A stretch of DNA of 64,000 nucleotides. Source: Ephemerocybe angulata (Eukaryota > Basidiomycota > Agaricomycetes > Agaricales > Psathyrellaceae). Below are positions 19,956 through 32,900 of this stretch, in pieces; the first letter of the stretch is position 1, and each line of letters opens with the position of its first letter. The stretch is from the NCBI GenBank assembly GCA_013368325.1, contig JAACJK010000229.1:186001-250000 (forward strand), read 5' to 3'. The position numbers and the translations under genes were made by a program. The notes beneath the pieces are model-generated. The model searched no databases. It saw only the letters and a list, made by a program, of their open reading frames with translations, and was not told where the DNA came from.

Positions 19956-22900
19956 TCCAGATGATGAGCCAATGCTACTTACCGTAAAAAATGGCGAACT
20001 TACTGGGAGGTCCTGTGTCGATGACTATACTTTCAGACCAGACATATATAGCGATATATGCCTATACGACTGGATTCAGTATAGCAAGAAAAGGCGGATG
20101 CGGAAAAAACGGAAGGGCGCCTCTAAAGATGCTGAAGATTACAGTGACGAGGATAGTGATCACAGCGACACTCCAGATGAAGTCCAGGTCGAACAATTGA
20201 GCGACGGAGTTTACTCAAATTTTCAACCAGGCCACTCACAGAGTAAAACCCATGATGTGAAGTGCATCCTCGAAGAGGGAGGTGGGTTGATCCCAAATTT
20301 CCTAGGTGGGACACTCCCCCGTCGCTCGGAAGGGGATCATGAGTTCTATTGCATGACTATGCTTACCTTGTTTAAACCATGGAGGTCAGGGAAAGATTTA
20401 AAAGGGATTGATGATAGCTGGAGTGATGCATTTCACTCGCATGAGTTCTCGGCTTTCTTCAAAAAGGTTATGGCAAATATCAACTTGAAGTATGAGTGTC
20501 TTGATGCCCGTGACGACTATCGAGCGCAAATGAACAAGCTACGAACTGAAGGTAAGAAAGGGAAGCATAGTATATTCCTTCCTGGTGAGAACGGTTATGC
20601 TGAGGAATACGAGGAGGATTACATAGAGTCGCTTGGACTGCACGTGGACGATTCTGGCTTGCTGGATGAAGAGTATGACCTTGGACTTAGCAGAATCAAG
20701 AAGTTGACCCAGATGCAGGAGGCTCAAAATATTATCTCTCGCACAGGATGGCTTGATGATGTCCCACTCAATTCTGGACAGCCTGCAGATGAGGTTTCAA
20801 GTGGAAATAAAGAGGAACATCCCAATTCCTGGGTACCCCCGAGCGAGTTTCAAACTTTGTTGCACCTGGTCTGTCAGCAAATCATTGGAAGTCGGTTGTC
20901 AAAGAGCAGAAAGCAGCAGTCCTAATTGACAAAAAGAAAAACTCCCAGGCGGAGCCCATCGATACGCCCACGGAAACAAATAAAGGGAAAAAAAGTAATA
21001 GAACAGGAGTTGTTCGACTCCTTGATGCTGCTTTCCTTCGCCGTGACTTCAAAGCGGAGAAAAAGGAGGCTGATGACATGATTCAGACCATCGTAAATGA
21101 GAAGTCTCTAAACAAGGAACAGGAGAGAGCATTTAGGATAGCAGCTAATCATGCTGTAAGTCCATCACCTGAACAACTGAAGATGTACCTTGGGGGGATG
21201 GGAGGGACAGGGAAGTCCCAGGTTATCAAGTCATTAATTCTCTTGCTTGAGAGGAGAAATGAGAGTCATCGATTTATTGTACTTGCGCCTACAGGAACAG
21301 CAGCAGCACTGCTAAATGGATCGACACACCACTCTATGCTCGGGATAAACATGCGAGGAAAGGATGAAGATAAAGTTCAGAGGCGAAATGAAACAGTATC
21401 TGTGAATGAGGCACGGGAACGGCTGAGGGGAGTTGACTACATATTTATAGATGAGGTTTCGATGGTCGCATGCCATAAACTCTATGGGATAAGTGCTCGA
21501 CTAGCCCAAATTGCATCAGTATACGATCAACCCTTCGGCGGTTTCAACATTATACTTGCAGGTGACTTTGCTCAACTTCCACCAACATCAGGGGCTGCTC
21601 TCTATGGACTTACTGATCAGTACGTTGCAAGTGCCTCAATGAAATTAAGATCCCAAGAGAGTGCTGTCAGTAAGCTTCTGTGGCACCAGATTACTACTGT
21701 GGTAATTCTCAAACAGAACATGAGGCAAAGGGGGAAAGGGACAGAGGACGAATCATTCCGAACAGCACTAGAGAACATGAGGTATGGTGCTTGTACGCAA
21801 GACGATCTCAAGTTTCTCCGAACCCGAGTAGCGAATCACATGTCTCCAACCACGTCTCTTGCTCTTCCACATTTCAAAAATGTGTCTGTAATCACAAGTT
21901 GGAACACATACAAAGATAGGTACAACTCTTTAGGTGCTGTCAAGTTTGCTAAGGAGACGGGGAATGAGCTACATCATTTCTACTCCAAGGATATTCTTGG
22001 GGTTATGGAACCAGCAATGACCAAAGCTGGAGCTAGAGTGATGAGAAGAAAATATGGGCAGACAAAACTATCAAAGAGTGTGCAGTGGCTGCTCTGGAAT
22101 ATGGAGCCACATACAAGTGAGCATATTCCCGGTAAGCTCTCGCTTTGCGAAGGAATGCCTGTCATGCTTAGACATAATGATGCAACAGAGTTATGTATTA
22201 CCAAGGGTCAGGAAGGAATTGTCGTGGGCTGGGAGTCCCACGAAGGAGATTTTCAGACACAAACCCTAGATACTGTCTTTGTCCAGCTGGTCAATCCCCC
22301 AAGGACTGTTCAATTCCCTAACCTACCAGAGAATGTTGTACCGATTACGAAGTCAAAGAATAAAATGAAGTGCTTTCTTCCAGATGATACAGTTTTGAAT
22401 ATAGAGCGAGAACAAGTCAACGTCCTCCTGAACTTTTCTATGACCGATTATGCATCACAGGGAAAAACAAGAGAGTACAACGTTGTCGACCCCAGCTGCT
22501 GCAAGACAAATCAGAATATCTATACTTGCTTATCAAGAAGTTCGGACGCCAAGAAGACTGTTATCCTACAGCACTTTGACACGGAGAAGATAACGAAGGG
22601 AATTTCTGGAAGACTTCGCCAGGAATTCCGGGAACATATGATCCTCGATCTCATTACTACCATGCGCTATGAGGGACTACTTCCGCCAGCTGTGGAAGGT
22701 AGGCTCAGACTACCCATGATACGTGCGTTCAACAAATGGGATGGGGGAATCAAAGCAAAAAGCGAGATGTGGCACTCGTATCTACGGTACAATGACACTG
22801 AAGCAATCATCGAGAGACAGAGTCAGGCATCTGACCCAGTCCTGTGGAAAGAGGACATGGTCATCAGCCACGAACAAAATGGGAAAAAGCCCAAAACTAA

Positions 22901-23474
22901 GGTCGCACCTGCACGTCCGCCAGTGAAAGGGAAGAGAAATGGAGAAAGTGTTCAGGAGCAAGAGCGTAAGAAAGCACGCACTGCACATACAGTGACCGAG
23001 GATCCTGACGATGCTCCAATCAGAGTCCAGTGGGATGGTCTCAACTACAGCTGCCCTTATGACGCAGTCATAGTCATCCTATATGAAATTTGGAAATCGA
23101 ATCCCCTTGTCTGGCAGCCGGTATATCACTCTATGAGCACGTACCTTGCTAAAGCAGGACTCCAATTTCCAACTGTAGCGCGAGGTGATTGTACCCTTGA
23201 TGCGGTACGCGATGATGTTAGGCACCTCCTCCACAGTGACCATCCCACCATCTTCCCTAATGGTCGGGAGTACGCAGCAGTCAATCCCTTGCTGTCGTGT
23301 CTCCTGGGCACAGCTCCTCGCGCATTATCCTGGTTAGAATGTCAAAATCAGTACTGTGACTACTCGGAGCATGAACAGAATTACGACTTAGCAGGATTGA
23401 CACAGGCTGATGATAGACTTTCAGGGATGCGCATTCCATCTGGTACCCCAATCCAACTCTCGACTGTCCTGAAT
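19956..23474 (+). pseudogene. Helitron Rep C-terminal part, PIF1-type helicase and protease N-part, outer element
   Basis: Two frames. 19,956-about 20,870 (frame of 19,936) resumes Rep with LLTVKNGELTGRSCVDDY and contains NINLKYECLDARDDYRAQM. A frameshift near 20,870-20,890 moves reading to the next frame (HWKSVVKEQKAAVLID), which runs to the stop at 23,487-23,489. The helicase has Walker A GGMGGTGKSQ (about 21,196), Walker B FIDEVSM, GDFAQLPP, QNMRQ and a C-terminal SQGKTR motif. After a charged linker comes a protease-like Cys box, NYSCPYDAV (Cys codon 23,052-23,054). The true frame ends at 23,474, where the nested element begins; the last five codons and stop belong to that element's terminus. 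Confidence 0.85.
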
Positions 23475-23488
23475 GTTACGAGTCCGTA
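23475..23488 (+). repeat. left terminal inverted repeat, inner element
   Basis: GTTACGAGTCCGTA; exact reverse complement of 35411-35424. Confidence 0.9.
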
Positions 23489-26400
23489 GTAAAACGAAGG
23501 AATCGTTCTGTTCCTCTCGATTTTTGCGAGACGCGCATCACTGACTTTAGGAAGTGTCACGTGACATGCTGAGTCATCAGCTGAGTCAGCTCTCCCCTGC
23601 CCTTGCGCGAGACGCTCAAAACCGACATTGGGATGTTGGTCACAGCCACTGATCCGCGAGCGATGGCATCAATGATGCCATTACGGGCTAGCAACTTTCG
23701 ACGCTCGTGGATGCTCTCTTGTCCTTACTTACTCCTGTGCTGTACGCTCCTTTCTGATGTCAAGTGTGAAAGGCAATATATTGAAAACGGCTTCTATGTA
23801 TCAAAAATACCCTTCCAGCTTCCATCTACGGGTGCACCTTGTCCTGCAAACATCGGACGGCGTCTTTTGGCGAGGAGAGGGGTGGATGATGACTGCGAAT
23901 CGCGCGAAGCGAAGTCGGTTGAAGAGGGAATCGACATCGTACCGACGCGAAGCTTGTCGTCATCCTTGGCTCGCACTCTTCTGGCAGCTAACACCTTAAC
24001 ACGCACGTAGGCCAATACAACAATCTGGGAGTGGCAAATAACACTGTCAGCACAACATACAGCGAAGACGACGACGACGTACTGGTCCAGGGCACATCTG
24101 ACTTAAGGCGCCGCTCACGATGCACATGTGCATAGGCGAATCCCCTAAGCGACACAGAGGGTGGGTGAGTGTTGGCTAGATGGGAGACACCCGACGACGG
24201 CGACTTACCCTCTCCCACGACGACCACACGCATGCCCACGCCGTCTCACTGTTGCGCGGGACTGCTCCAGCTTCGAGGTCAGTGTGTTGAATGGCGAGCA
24301 CACAATATGACAATGAAAACGGCAGTGACGAGGTGGAGAGAGGGAATCTGGGAATGTCGATGAGCAGTCGCCTCTCACAACATCGGAAGGGACTGACGTC
24401 TCCTGCCCCACCATCATAGCATCGGCCATGGACTTTACTGCCCGAAACTCCTCCAACCGTGGAGCTGCACTTCAATAGCGTTGAGGCGCACTCCCCCTTG
24501 CACCTGGACATCTGCAGCATGAAGGTAAGTACCTCTCGCCTTATGGGCACTGGACTCACTTATGATTCACAGTCTCGACTTGCCGGCCGCATTCTCCACC
24601 GCGCCATCTGCAACGCCGAACTGAGCGACGGCATTATCCATAGACCCCCATGGTGACACCCACAGACTGTTGTTGTCGCCTTTGTTGGTGTGCTTGTGCT
24701 CGGGGTGCCACTGGGGACATGAAGTCGACGATCAACTTGCAGATTTCCGACGTTGGAAATCGGCAATAGATCACATGACTGATCGGAAGCGGATCGGACC
24801 CCTTGTCCTTCCTGCTCCTGCCAGACTTCTGTAAAACCATTTCGAGCCTTGTCAGCGTCCTCACCCCAGGGGCCAGCCACGTTTGTGAACACGGGTCTGT
24901 TCGTCGCCTCACCCGTGTCGCCGTGCCCAAAGCCACCCCGTTCGACGACACAAGGTAAGCCGGACGTGTGTTGACTGTTGTCCCATTCACGCTGACCTTG
25001 GACACCGAGCAGCCTTCACTCGCCCTCGCCGCCCTCGCTCCAGTTCAAGGAAGCGAGGATTCGACCATCGCACTCCAGCACCTTCGCCTCTCGTTTAACG
25101 ACACCGGGAAGCCTCTCCTTGTCCACCCTTGTCTCCAGGTGGGGTCCAACGACGCTGAACTTTCGTATCTTCTGCCTGTTGCCTACAACTCGAGTCTCAC
25201 GACGCCGAGGAGTCTGTGTTCGCCACCGCCACCTCCAACTCGCATACAACGACGTTGAGCCTCTTGTCCTCTCCGTCCAACGGCACCGAGCAGTCCCTAC
25301 CCGCCGCCACCGCCTGAGGACGGGAGCGCATGCAGGATTCGGGGCGCGTCACCAGCAGCAAGTCCACCCAGTCCATCCACGGCACCACAACAACCACCAC
25401 GTCACCACCGGCGCCATCCTCCATACCTTCAGATTCTTGGTTCTTCACCACTGAGTCTCCGCCCACCACCACCATTGCTGTGCACTCGATGACCCAGCCA
25501 AGTCGAACGACATCAACACCACCGCACCACCGCATCCCCTACATCACATCCCCACCTTGCACCATTGAACGCCCTCTGTATCACCACCACTGGATCGCCA
25601 CGTCCGCATCGAACGGCGCCTCCAACGCAGCAACCAAAACCAGAACATCCCTCGCATCGAACTTCGCATGCAATGTGTCGCAGCCAACAGTACATTCCTA
25701 CCTCGAGTCGAATGAAAGTCGTATCCATCCTCGCAGTCATCCCCCACGGCCGCGTCGCAGTGCTGACTCCAGTTTACATCGTACGCAATACAGGTGAGCT
25801 ACTCCCTCTTTGTAGACTGATCGGCTTGTTGACACACTGCAAGATTCTGCGCCATTGGACCCTCATTCACCGGGCGCCATCGCTCCATCGATGCCCCAAG
25901 GCCTGCCGTGTCCAAGAACCGTGCGGTAAAGATCCTTGCAGTAGCCCACCCCTTTCTGCGGTCCAGGCATTCACCTTCCTTCGCTCGACACCACCTCTCG
26001 GTTTGTGATCGACGCGCGCCGAGGGCTCCCTCAAGCATGGCGCCGCCAGCACATCACTATCAGCAGTGGCGGCGCTGCCCTCCTCACCATCTACCACCGC
26101 ATGTCGTTGCGCTGAAAGTGACGTCGGCTTCCAGCCCCACGCTCTCCTCGCCACCACCATCCTCCGCTCGCCTTCGTCCGTCGGTATGCAAGACTTTTCC
26201 GGCCACCCATGGGCCGTCTACAACTACCCTCTCCTTTCTCCTTCAACCGCCGCCCCATCCTCCGTTCGCCGCCGTCGCTTCAAGCGGAACTGCTTGAGCA
26301 GGTCTCCTTCCACTACCGCCCTCCTCCCCTCACAGCGCGCCGGTGCGCTTCTCTCGGTATTGCCGTTTAGCGCACGGTTCCTGGAAGGGACGATGAGGAA

Positions 26401-26913
26401 GGCGCGAGGGGCGATAATGACGCTGGCCCCTGAGGTGACAATATGATGGTGGAGAAAAGTGGCGAGCGAGGGGTTGCAGGAGGAGGGTGGACGGCAAGGG
26501 AAGGACGACGCTAGGACAGCGGAGGGGGAGGTACGATGATGGGCCGCGTCGATGGCAGGAGGGGGAGGAGGGAGAATGGGCGGACGGGAGGAAGAGGGGT
26601 GAGGGTGTGAGGTCAGCGATGAGCGAGCTGCGAGTACAGTGGTAGGACGGACCCACGATACTCAACGGCGGCAGCAAGAGATATTTGCTATCATCTGCCT
26701 CATCCCACTTGTAGTAGTCCTTCCTTGTCTCTTCTTCGCACTACATTGTCAATCGTCTGTGTCACGGAAACATTGTGTCTATTGTATGAACTCTGAATCA
26801 ATTCTAAATTACGAGGGCTCAATCTCAACAACAAGGACAAGGAGGATAAGATTCTGAGGAACCGCGATTGACGGACATCACCCGACACGGCCGGAGTGCC
26901 GACCGGCGCCGGA
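23489..26913. other. 5' region of inner Helitron-like element, no recognised gene
   Basis: GC-rich with marked strand asymmetry: 25,300-26,300 is C-rich with CCACCA runs, and 26,450-26,640 is G-rich. Several open frames exist but encode only low-complexity Thr/Ser/Pro/His-rich or Arg-rich sequence. Splice-like words (GAAGGTAAGT at 24,519; CACAG) occur. It may be captured host fragments or regulatory sequence. Its size and texture resemble the 3.4-kb block in the outer element. Confidence 0.45.
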
Positions 26914-29900
26914 ATGCTTCGTCATCGCCATTTCACGGCTTGCTTCTCCCCACCATCGTCGCAAACCATCGTCTCCGCAACTTGGCCGCCTCTTACAGCA
27001 CGTCCCACAGACATGATCTTTGCTTTATCTCGTTCGCTTTCCGGCCTTTTTCTCCACTCTCATGGCGGAGATCCGTTGGCAATTGGGGCCCCCGCCCACT
27101 GCAGCTTATCCTCCGGCCTCATCAGCAGTCCCCCGTTCTCCTTTTCTTCAAGAGATACTCTACTGCACTCTCCGGTACGACCTCAAATCATATCATCATT
27201 AATGTTAACAACCCCTCACGCAATTACACAGTCTTCTCCTCGCCCGTGTACTTTGGTTCCGTTTTGTTCATCCAAACCAACAGCCCCTGTCGATGCTCAC
27301 CCGTCCACCCTCAAGAAGTTCTCAACGTGCCCCTCCCCTCCCCCTTCGACTCTGGCCCCCAACGTTCGCCCCCTGTGTCTGCTTCACGATTCTTGTCCAC
27401 CAGCTCTGCCCGCTGACACCAGCACTTCAACACCACCCGCATATGCTTGCTCAACGGATCTTCTCTGCAGCGCTCGCTTGCCAGGCTTATCCTCAAGTGC
27501 ACGCTCCTCGTGCTCTGACTCTCGTATTTCGGCCCTACCAACCCCGGATGCTTGCTCGTGCTCTAGTACTCGCTTGTCGGATCTACCATGCTCGTTAACT
27601 TCGTGGTCTGACGCTCGGTCATGCTCTGACTCTCGCTCGGTCTCTCCACTGCTCTCCAATGCTCGCTTACCGGATCTATACTCCAATACTTGCTCACTGG
27701 ACCTGCTCTCCAGTACTTGCGCATCTGATACTCGCTTGGCAGCTCAACTGCTTGCCACAGCTCATTCTCCAGGTGCGCTCTCCAATGTTTGCTCACCAGA
27801 CATACTCTCTAATGTTTTCTCTCACTCATCGGATTTACTCCCCGGCACGTGCTCAACATCTCTGCCATCCTGTCCTTGTTTGCCACACCGAGTGGGATCT
27901 ATCACTGCGCCGCGAGCAGGGTTTGACTCTGTTACCGAGTGTGACGTGCCCCGAGCGGGGTCTGGCTCGATTGCTGAGTGTGACATGCCCCGAGTGGGGT
28001 CTGACTCCGTTGCCGAGTGCAACGAGCCCCGTGTGGGGTCTATCACTGTGCCCCGAGTGGGGTCTGATCCCGTTGCTGAGTGCGACGTGCCCCGAGCGGG
28101 GTCTGGCTCGATTGCTGAGCGTGACATGCCCCAAGCGGGGTCTGGCTCGATTGCTGAGCGTGACGTGCCCCAAGTGGGGTCTGGCTCGATTGCTGAGCAT
28201 GACGTGCCCCAAGTGGGGTCTGGCTCGATTGCTGAGCGCGACGTGCCCCGAGCGGGGTCTAATTCTATCGCCGAGTGTGATTCGCCCCGCGTGGGGTCTA
28301 ATTCTATTGCTGAGTGTGCCGTGCCCCAATTGGGGTCTAATTCTACTGCTGTATGTGAAGTACCCCGAGCAGGGTCTGGCTTAAGTGCTGAGTGTGAAGT
28401 GCCCCAAGCAGGGATTGGCTTGATGTGTGAGTGCCATGTGCCCCGAGTGGGGCCTAAGTCTATCGCTGAGTGTGGTGTGCCCCGAGCGGGGACTAATGCT
28501 ATGGCCAGCAAGACACCCCGTGGTACACTTAGTCCTGTTGGTGGTGCCCTTTCAAAGGCTATACCATTTGCGCCTGGGCTTGATCAATATATTATTACTC
28601 TGCATCGCTCTGCTGATTTTCCTGGGTACTTGTTGAAGTTTGTATCATATGGCCCTGTGGCTGTTAAAAAGACTCACTTTGATAGTGTGCAGAACATCAT
28701 GCATGCAAGGTTACCACTAGGGATACTTGCCCAACTTCTAAGTATTACTACTGCTAGGGATGTTTTGTTACATCATGGTGTAGTACTTCCTGCACGTGCC
28801 AAGAGAGCAGACGTTGATGCTGCTCTTAGCACTCATCAATGTAATATGTGTGTTGATTGCGCAGCAGAGTTAGAAATTGTACAGGGAAAGCAGATGCAGT
28901 CAAATGCGCGTAACAGAAGTCACCGTGCACAAAACAAATTGAAAGCTTTTGAACCTACATCAGAGAAGAAATCGTTAGAATTCTTGCATGAAGATATTGG
29001 AAATACATCCTTCCCCCCGCCACCACTTACACCTGATGTTGAAATGGAAATCATTGCCCGAGCCTGCACTAAATTTGATCCATCCCAGTTTGAAGAAGCA
29101 GGGTGTGCGGTTTGCGGAATGTTGGTTCCGCTGAAGCAACTAAGCAAGCTAAAGGCTATCCAAGGTCATTTGAATGTTTTAATCCGTGATGGCTGTGCTA
29201 AAAGAGAAAGAAAGTCTGAAAAGGATACTGCGAAAGAGTATAACGCTCCTGTGATTGATGATACCTGTGATAAAGTATGTGATGACTGCCGAGCTTCCCT
29301 TCGCAAAGGCGATATTCCAAAGTATGCGTTGGCTAATGGCCTGTGGCTTGGTAATATTCCTAGGGAATTGTCCGAGTTACGATATGTTGAAAGACTCCTA
29401 AGACTCCTTATTGCTAAAGTTCGCCATACAGTTTGCTGGGCAAAAGTATCAACAGGCATGCGAAAAATGAAGGCTAACTTTGTTGCCTTTGAGTCACCTA
29501 TGCCCCAGATATATGAAAGACTTCCACCTCCGAGAGAGGATATTGAGGAAGTTTTGGCAATTCTATTTACAGGGCCAACCAAGCCTGATCATGCGACTTA
29601 TAAGCGAACACCTTTTCTTGTGAGAAGAAACCATGTTGCTCAGGCATTGAAATGGTTGAAGCTCAATCATTCTGATTATGCAAATATTGACATTTCACAG
29701 AAAAATCTTGACTCTTATCCTGAAGATGTGCCTCCTGTAACTGTTGAGTATATTCAGAAAATTGGGAACAAGCTTGCAGAGAGTACAAGTATACATGACA
29801 TGGATGATGAAGATGGTACTGAAGAAGGAGAATGTCCATTTACAGTACATGGCATTACAGCACAGGATATTGAAACTGTCTCTGTTAGAAAGCTGAAAGC

Positions 29901-32900
29901 AAGGGCTGTTCACCATTTGAATAACGAAGGAAGATTTCTCAATGTTGGGCGCCTTGACTTGGTTTCGATCTGGAGTAACCCCCAACTTTATCCCCAAATG
30001 TTTCCCTGGCTATTCCCGTATGGCCTTGGAGGCGTAGGATCTGTTGAAGGGTTGTCAAGTAAAATGCATAAGCGTCGTCTTCTCATGTACCATGACAAAC
30101 GCTTTCAAGTCGATCCCAACTTTCCTTTCATTGCCTTCAGCCATGAACAGATGGGGGCTGTTTCAACATCTGGAAGGATTGCGACCAACCGAGCAAACTT
30201 TGATGAAATAACCAGTCGCTTACTCTCTGTAGATATGACTGTTCTTCAATCCCTGGCAACACGTATGGCTAATGGTGAAATTGTCAAAGCTGAAACCGAT
30301 ATGGAAAAGCAATGCAAGAAGGTCGTTTCCGATCTTGACTGCATAATGTCAAACGTGAAGGGTTCTATAACTACTAAAAAAGGAATGCGCAATGAGGCTT
30401 GGTCTTTAGTGGCTAGTCATGGTAGTCCATCTTGGTATTTTACTATGGCACCTGTTGATACTAAACATCCTTTGTGTATCTATTTTGCCTCTGATAATAT
30501 CAAATTCACTCCAGACATTGGTCCAGAAAAAGAGAGATTGCTAAAAGTCTGCAAAAATCCGGTCGCTGCTGCACGATTCTTTCATTATATGGTTTTGATA
30601 TTTATCCAGGATCTTATGGGGGTCAATATAGATGGCCGAGGCATATTTGGAGACGTTTCTGCATACTACGGCACTGTTGAGCAACAGGGGCGATTGACAT
30701 TGCACTTGCATATGCTTATTTGGCTCAAAGGCAACCTAAGCCCGCAGAAAATGAGAGATAAAATTATGAACGATTTGGCCTGGCAAAAAGCGGTTGTTGA
30801 ATGGCTCGAGTCGACGCACTGTGGAGAGTTTGCAACTGGTTCACAATCTGAGGTTACTGCACGTGCTGATACAGCAGAACAAAGCGCACCATATGATGAA
30901 GTTGAAACCCTTCCAATTGCTCCACCTTCTGGAAAATGTGACAGTACCATGCCTGACCAAGATGATGTATGCGACTGTAAATTCTGTAAATCAAAGCGAG
31001 GATGGTGGTCGTATTTTCTATACAGATTTGATACAGTGTTTCTAAGATCAAATCTGCATTCATGTCAGCGGTACATCAACCTAGATGGAACTACAAGCAA
31101 GAAAATGGTGTATCGAGCCTGTACTGATAACATATTTAAAAGATGTAGAGCGCGCTTTCCTAGACCTCTACATGCAGAGACCAAAGTTGATCCAACAACA
31201 GGAGCACTCATTATGAAGAAAGGTGAAGCCTGGGTCAATTATGTTAATCGAGTAGTCACATTTGTGTTGGGGTGCAATACCGATGTAACTAGCTTAATGT
31301 CTGGTACTGCGGTTAAGGCAGTCATTGTATATGTTACTGATTACATTACCAAGCAAGGATTGAAAACACATGTTCTATACGATGCTATTCAATCAATTAT
31401 ATCCAAAAGCTCAGATATACTAGTTGGTGACATGAAAGCAAAAGAAAAAGCGAGGCGTTTGATGACCAGAATGGTCAATTCAATTTCTGCAAAGATGGAG
31501 CTAGGTGCTCCAATGATATCTCTATATTTGCTGGAGAATCCTGATCATTACACTAGCCACACATTCAAACCCATGTATTGGAAGCAGTATATGTTTGAGG
31601 CTAGAAGGGCTTTTCCGACAGAGGCAGAAGAAGATGAATTTGACAAAATCATGATCATGAAGAAAGATGGAAAATACATTGGCCTCTCATTCGTACATGA
31701 CTACATCTATCGCCCATCTGAAGCAGAGAACTTGTGTGTGTATGAATTCATTCAACGTTGTACTTCAATTGCTATACCAAAAGGTGATGAAGACAAGTTG
31801 ACTAAAAACACATATAGATTTATGAATGAACACCCTCTTTCAGAAACACATGCTCTAAGAATAAATTGCGGATTGGTCAATCACATTGTACCTAACATTT
31901 TGGGGCCACCATTACCAAGATGTGATGTTGGTGATCAAGGTGATTATGCAGTAGCTATGCTGAGCCTTTTTAAGCCCTGGAGAAGTGGTATCGATCTGCG
32001 TGCTGGATATAGTGGATGGCATGAAGCCTTCAGTAACTACAGCTTTTCTGAGCGCTACATTCAGATTATGGCAAATATCAACCTTAAATATGAGTGCTTA
32101 GATGCAAGAGATGATTACAGAGCACAGATGCATCAGTCAAGTGGAATTTACGATGGACATCTATCTGGAATTGACTTTGAGCAATGTGAAGATGGAGTAT
32201 TAGCCTCTGAATGGACAGCTGCACAAGAAGGCCTTGACCTTGATGCTATTGCAAATGGAGCACTTAGCCCTGCTGAACTTGACAGACTGAAGAAGGTACA
32301 AGATATGACTTCTGTGTTACAAGATATTGGGTGGGACCAAGCAGTTGCTAATGATAAGGCACAAATTAGAACAAACCATCCATCTAAGATGCCACCTTCG
32401 CATTGGAAAGCACTTGTACAGAATAAACGAGTAGAAATTATGGATGCTCGAGCTACGCAAATGCCTACAACTTATGAAAGTAAAAAAGACCTTCAGAAAA
32501 GGTGCAAACTAGATGGCAATGTGTTCATTGCAGATAAGTCATACTTACTGAAAAGTTTTTCACTCAATGAAGAAGAGCATCAGACATTTGTCAATGAAAG
32601 TATAAATCAATTTAGTCTCAATTATGAACAAGAGAAAGCTTTCCGCATTGTAGCTAATCATGCAGCTGATCCATATTCTGAGGTGCTACACATGTATATT
32701 GGAGGAATGGGTGGGACTGGCAAATCACAGGTTTTAAAAGCATTATCGTTCTTCTTTAGACTACGCAAAGAGTCCTATAAACTTATAGTTGTTGCACCCA
32801 CTGGGAGTGCTGCAGCTTTACTAGGTGGTATGACCTATCATACAGCATTTGGCATAAATGATAAAACTAGCAAGACCAACTTAGCATCTATCAAAGATCG

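Noticed and set aside
20860..20920. Small intron as explanation of the frame change in the outer helicase
   Set aside because: The only nearby GT...AG segment (GTTTCA...GTCAG) joins the wrong phase, so a frameshift is more likely.
25330..25797. 155-codon Thr/Ser/Pro/His-rich frame in the inner element's 5' region
   Set aside because: Low-complexity CCA-rich sequence, no start context or conserved motif, and overlapping frames of similar length on both strands.
27890..28500. Regularly spaced repeats suggesting a CRISPR-like array
   Set aside because: Units are directly tandem with no unique spacers, lie in a coding frame and are in a eukaryotic transposon.
27822..28511. 229-codon minus-strand frame of repeated WGTS..IEPDP units
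   Set aside because: It is the antisense shadow of the 39-bp minisatellite; the repeat lacks stops in several frames.
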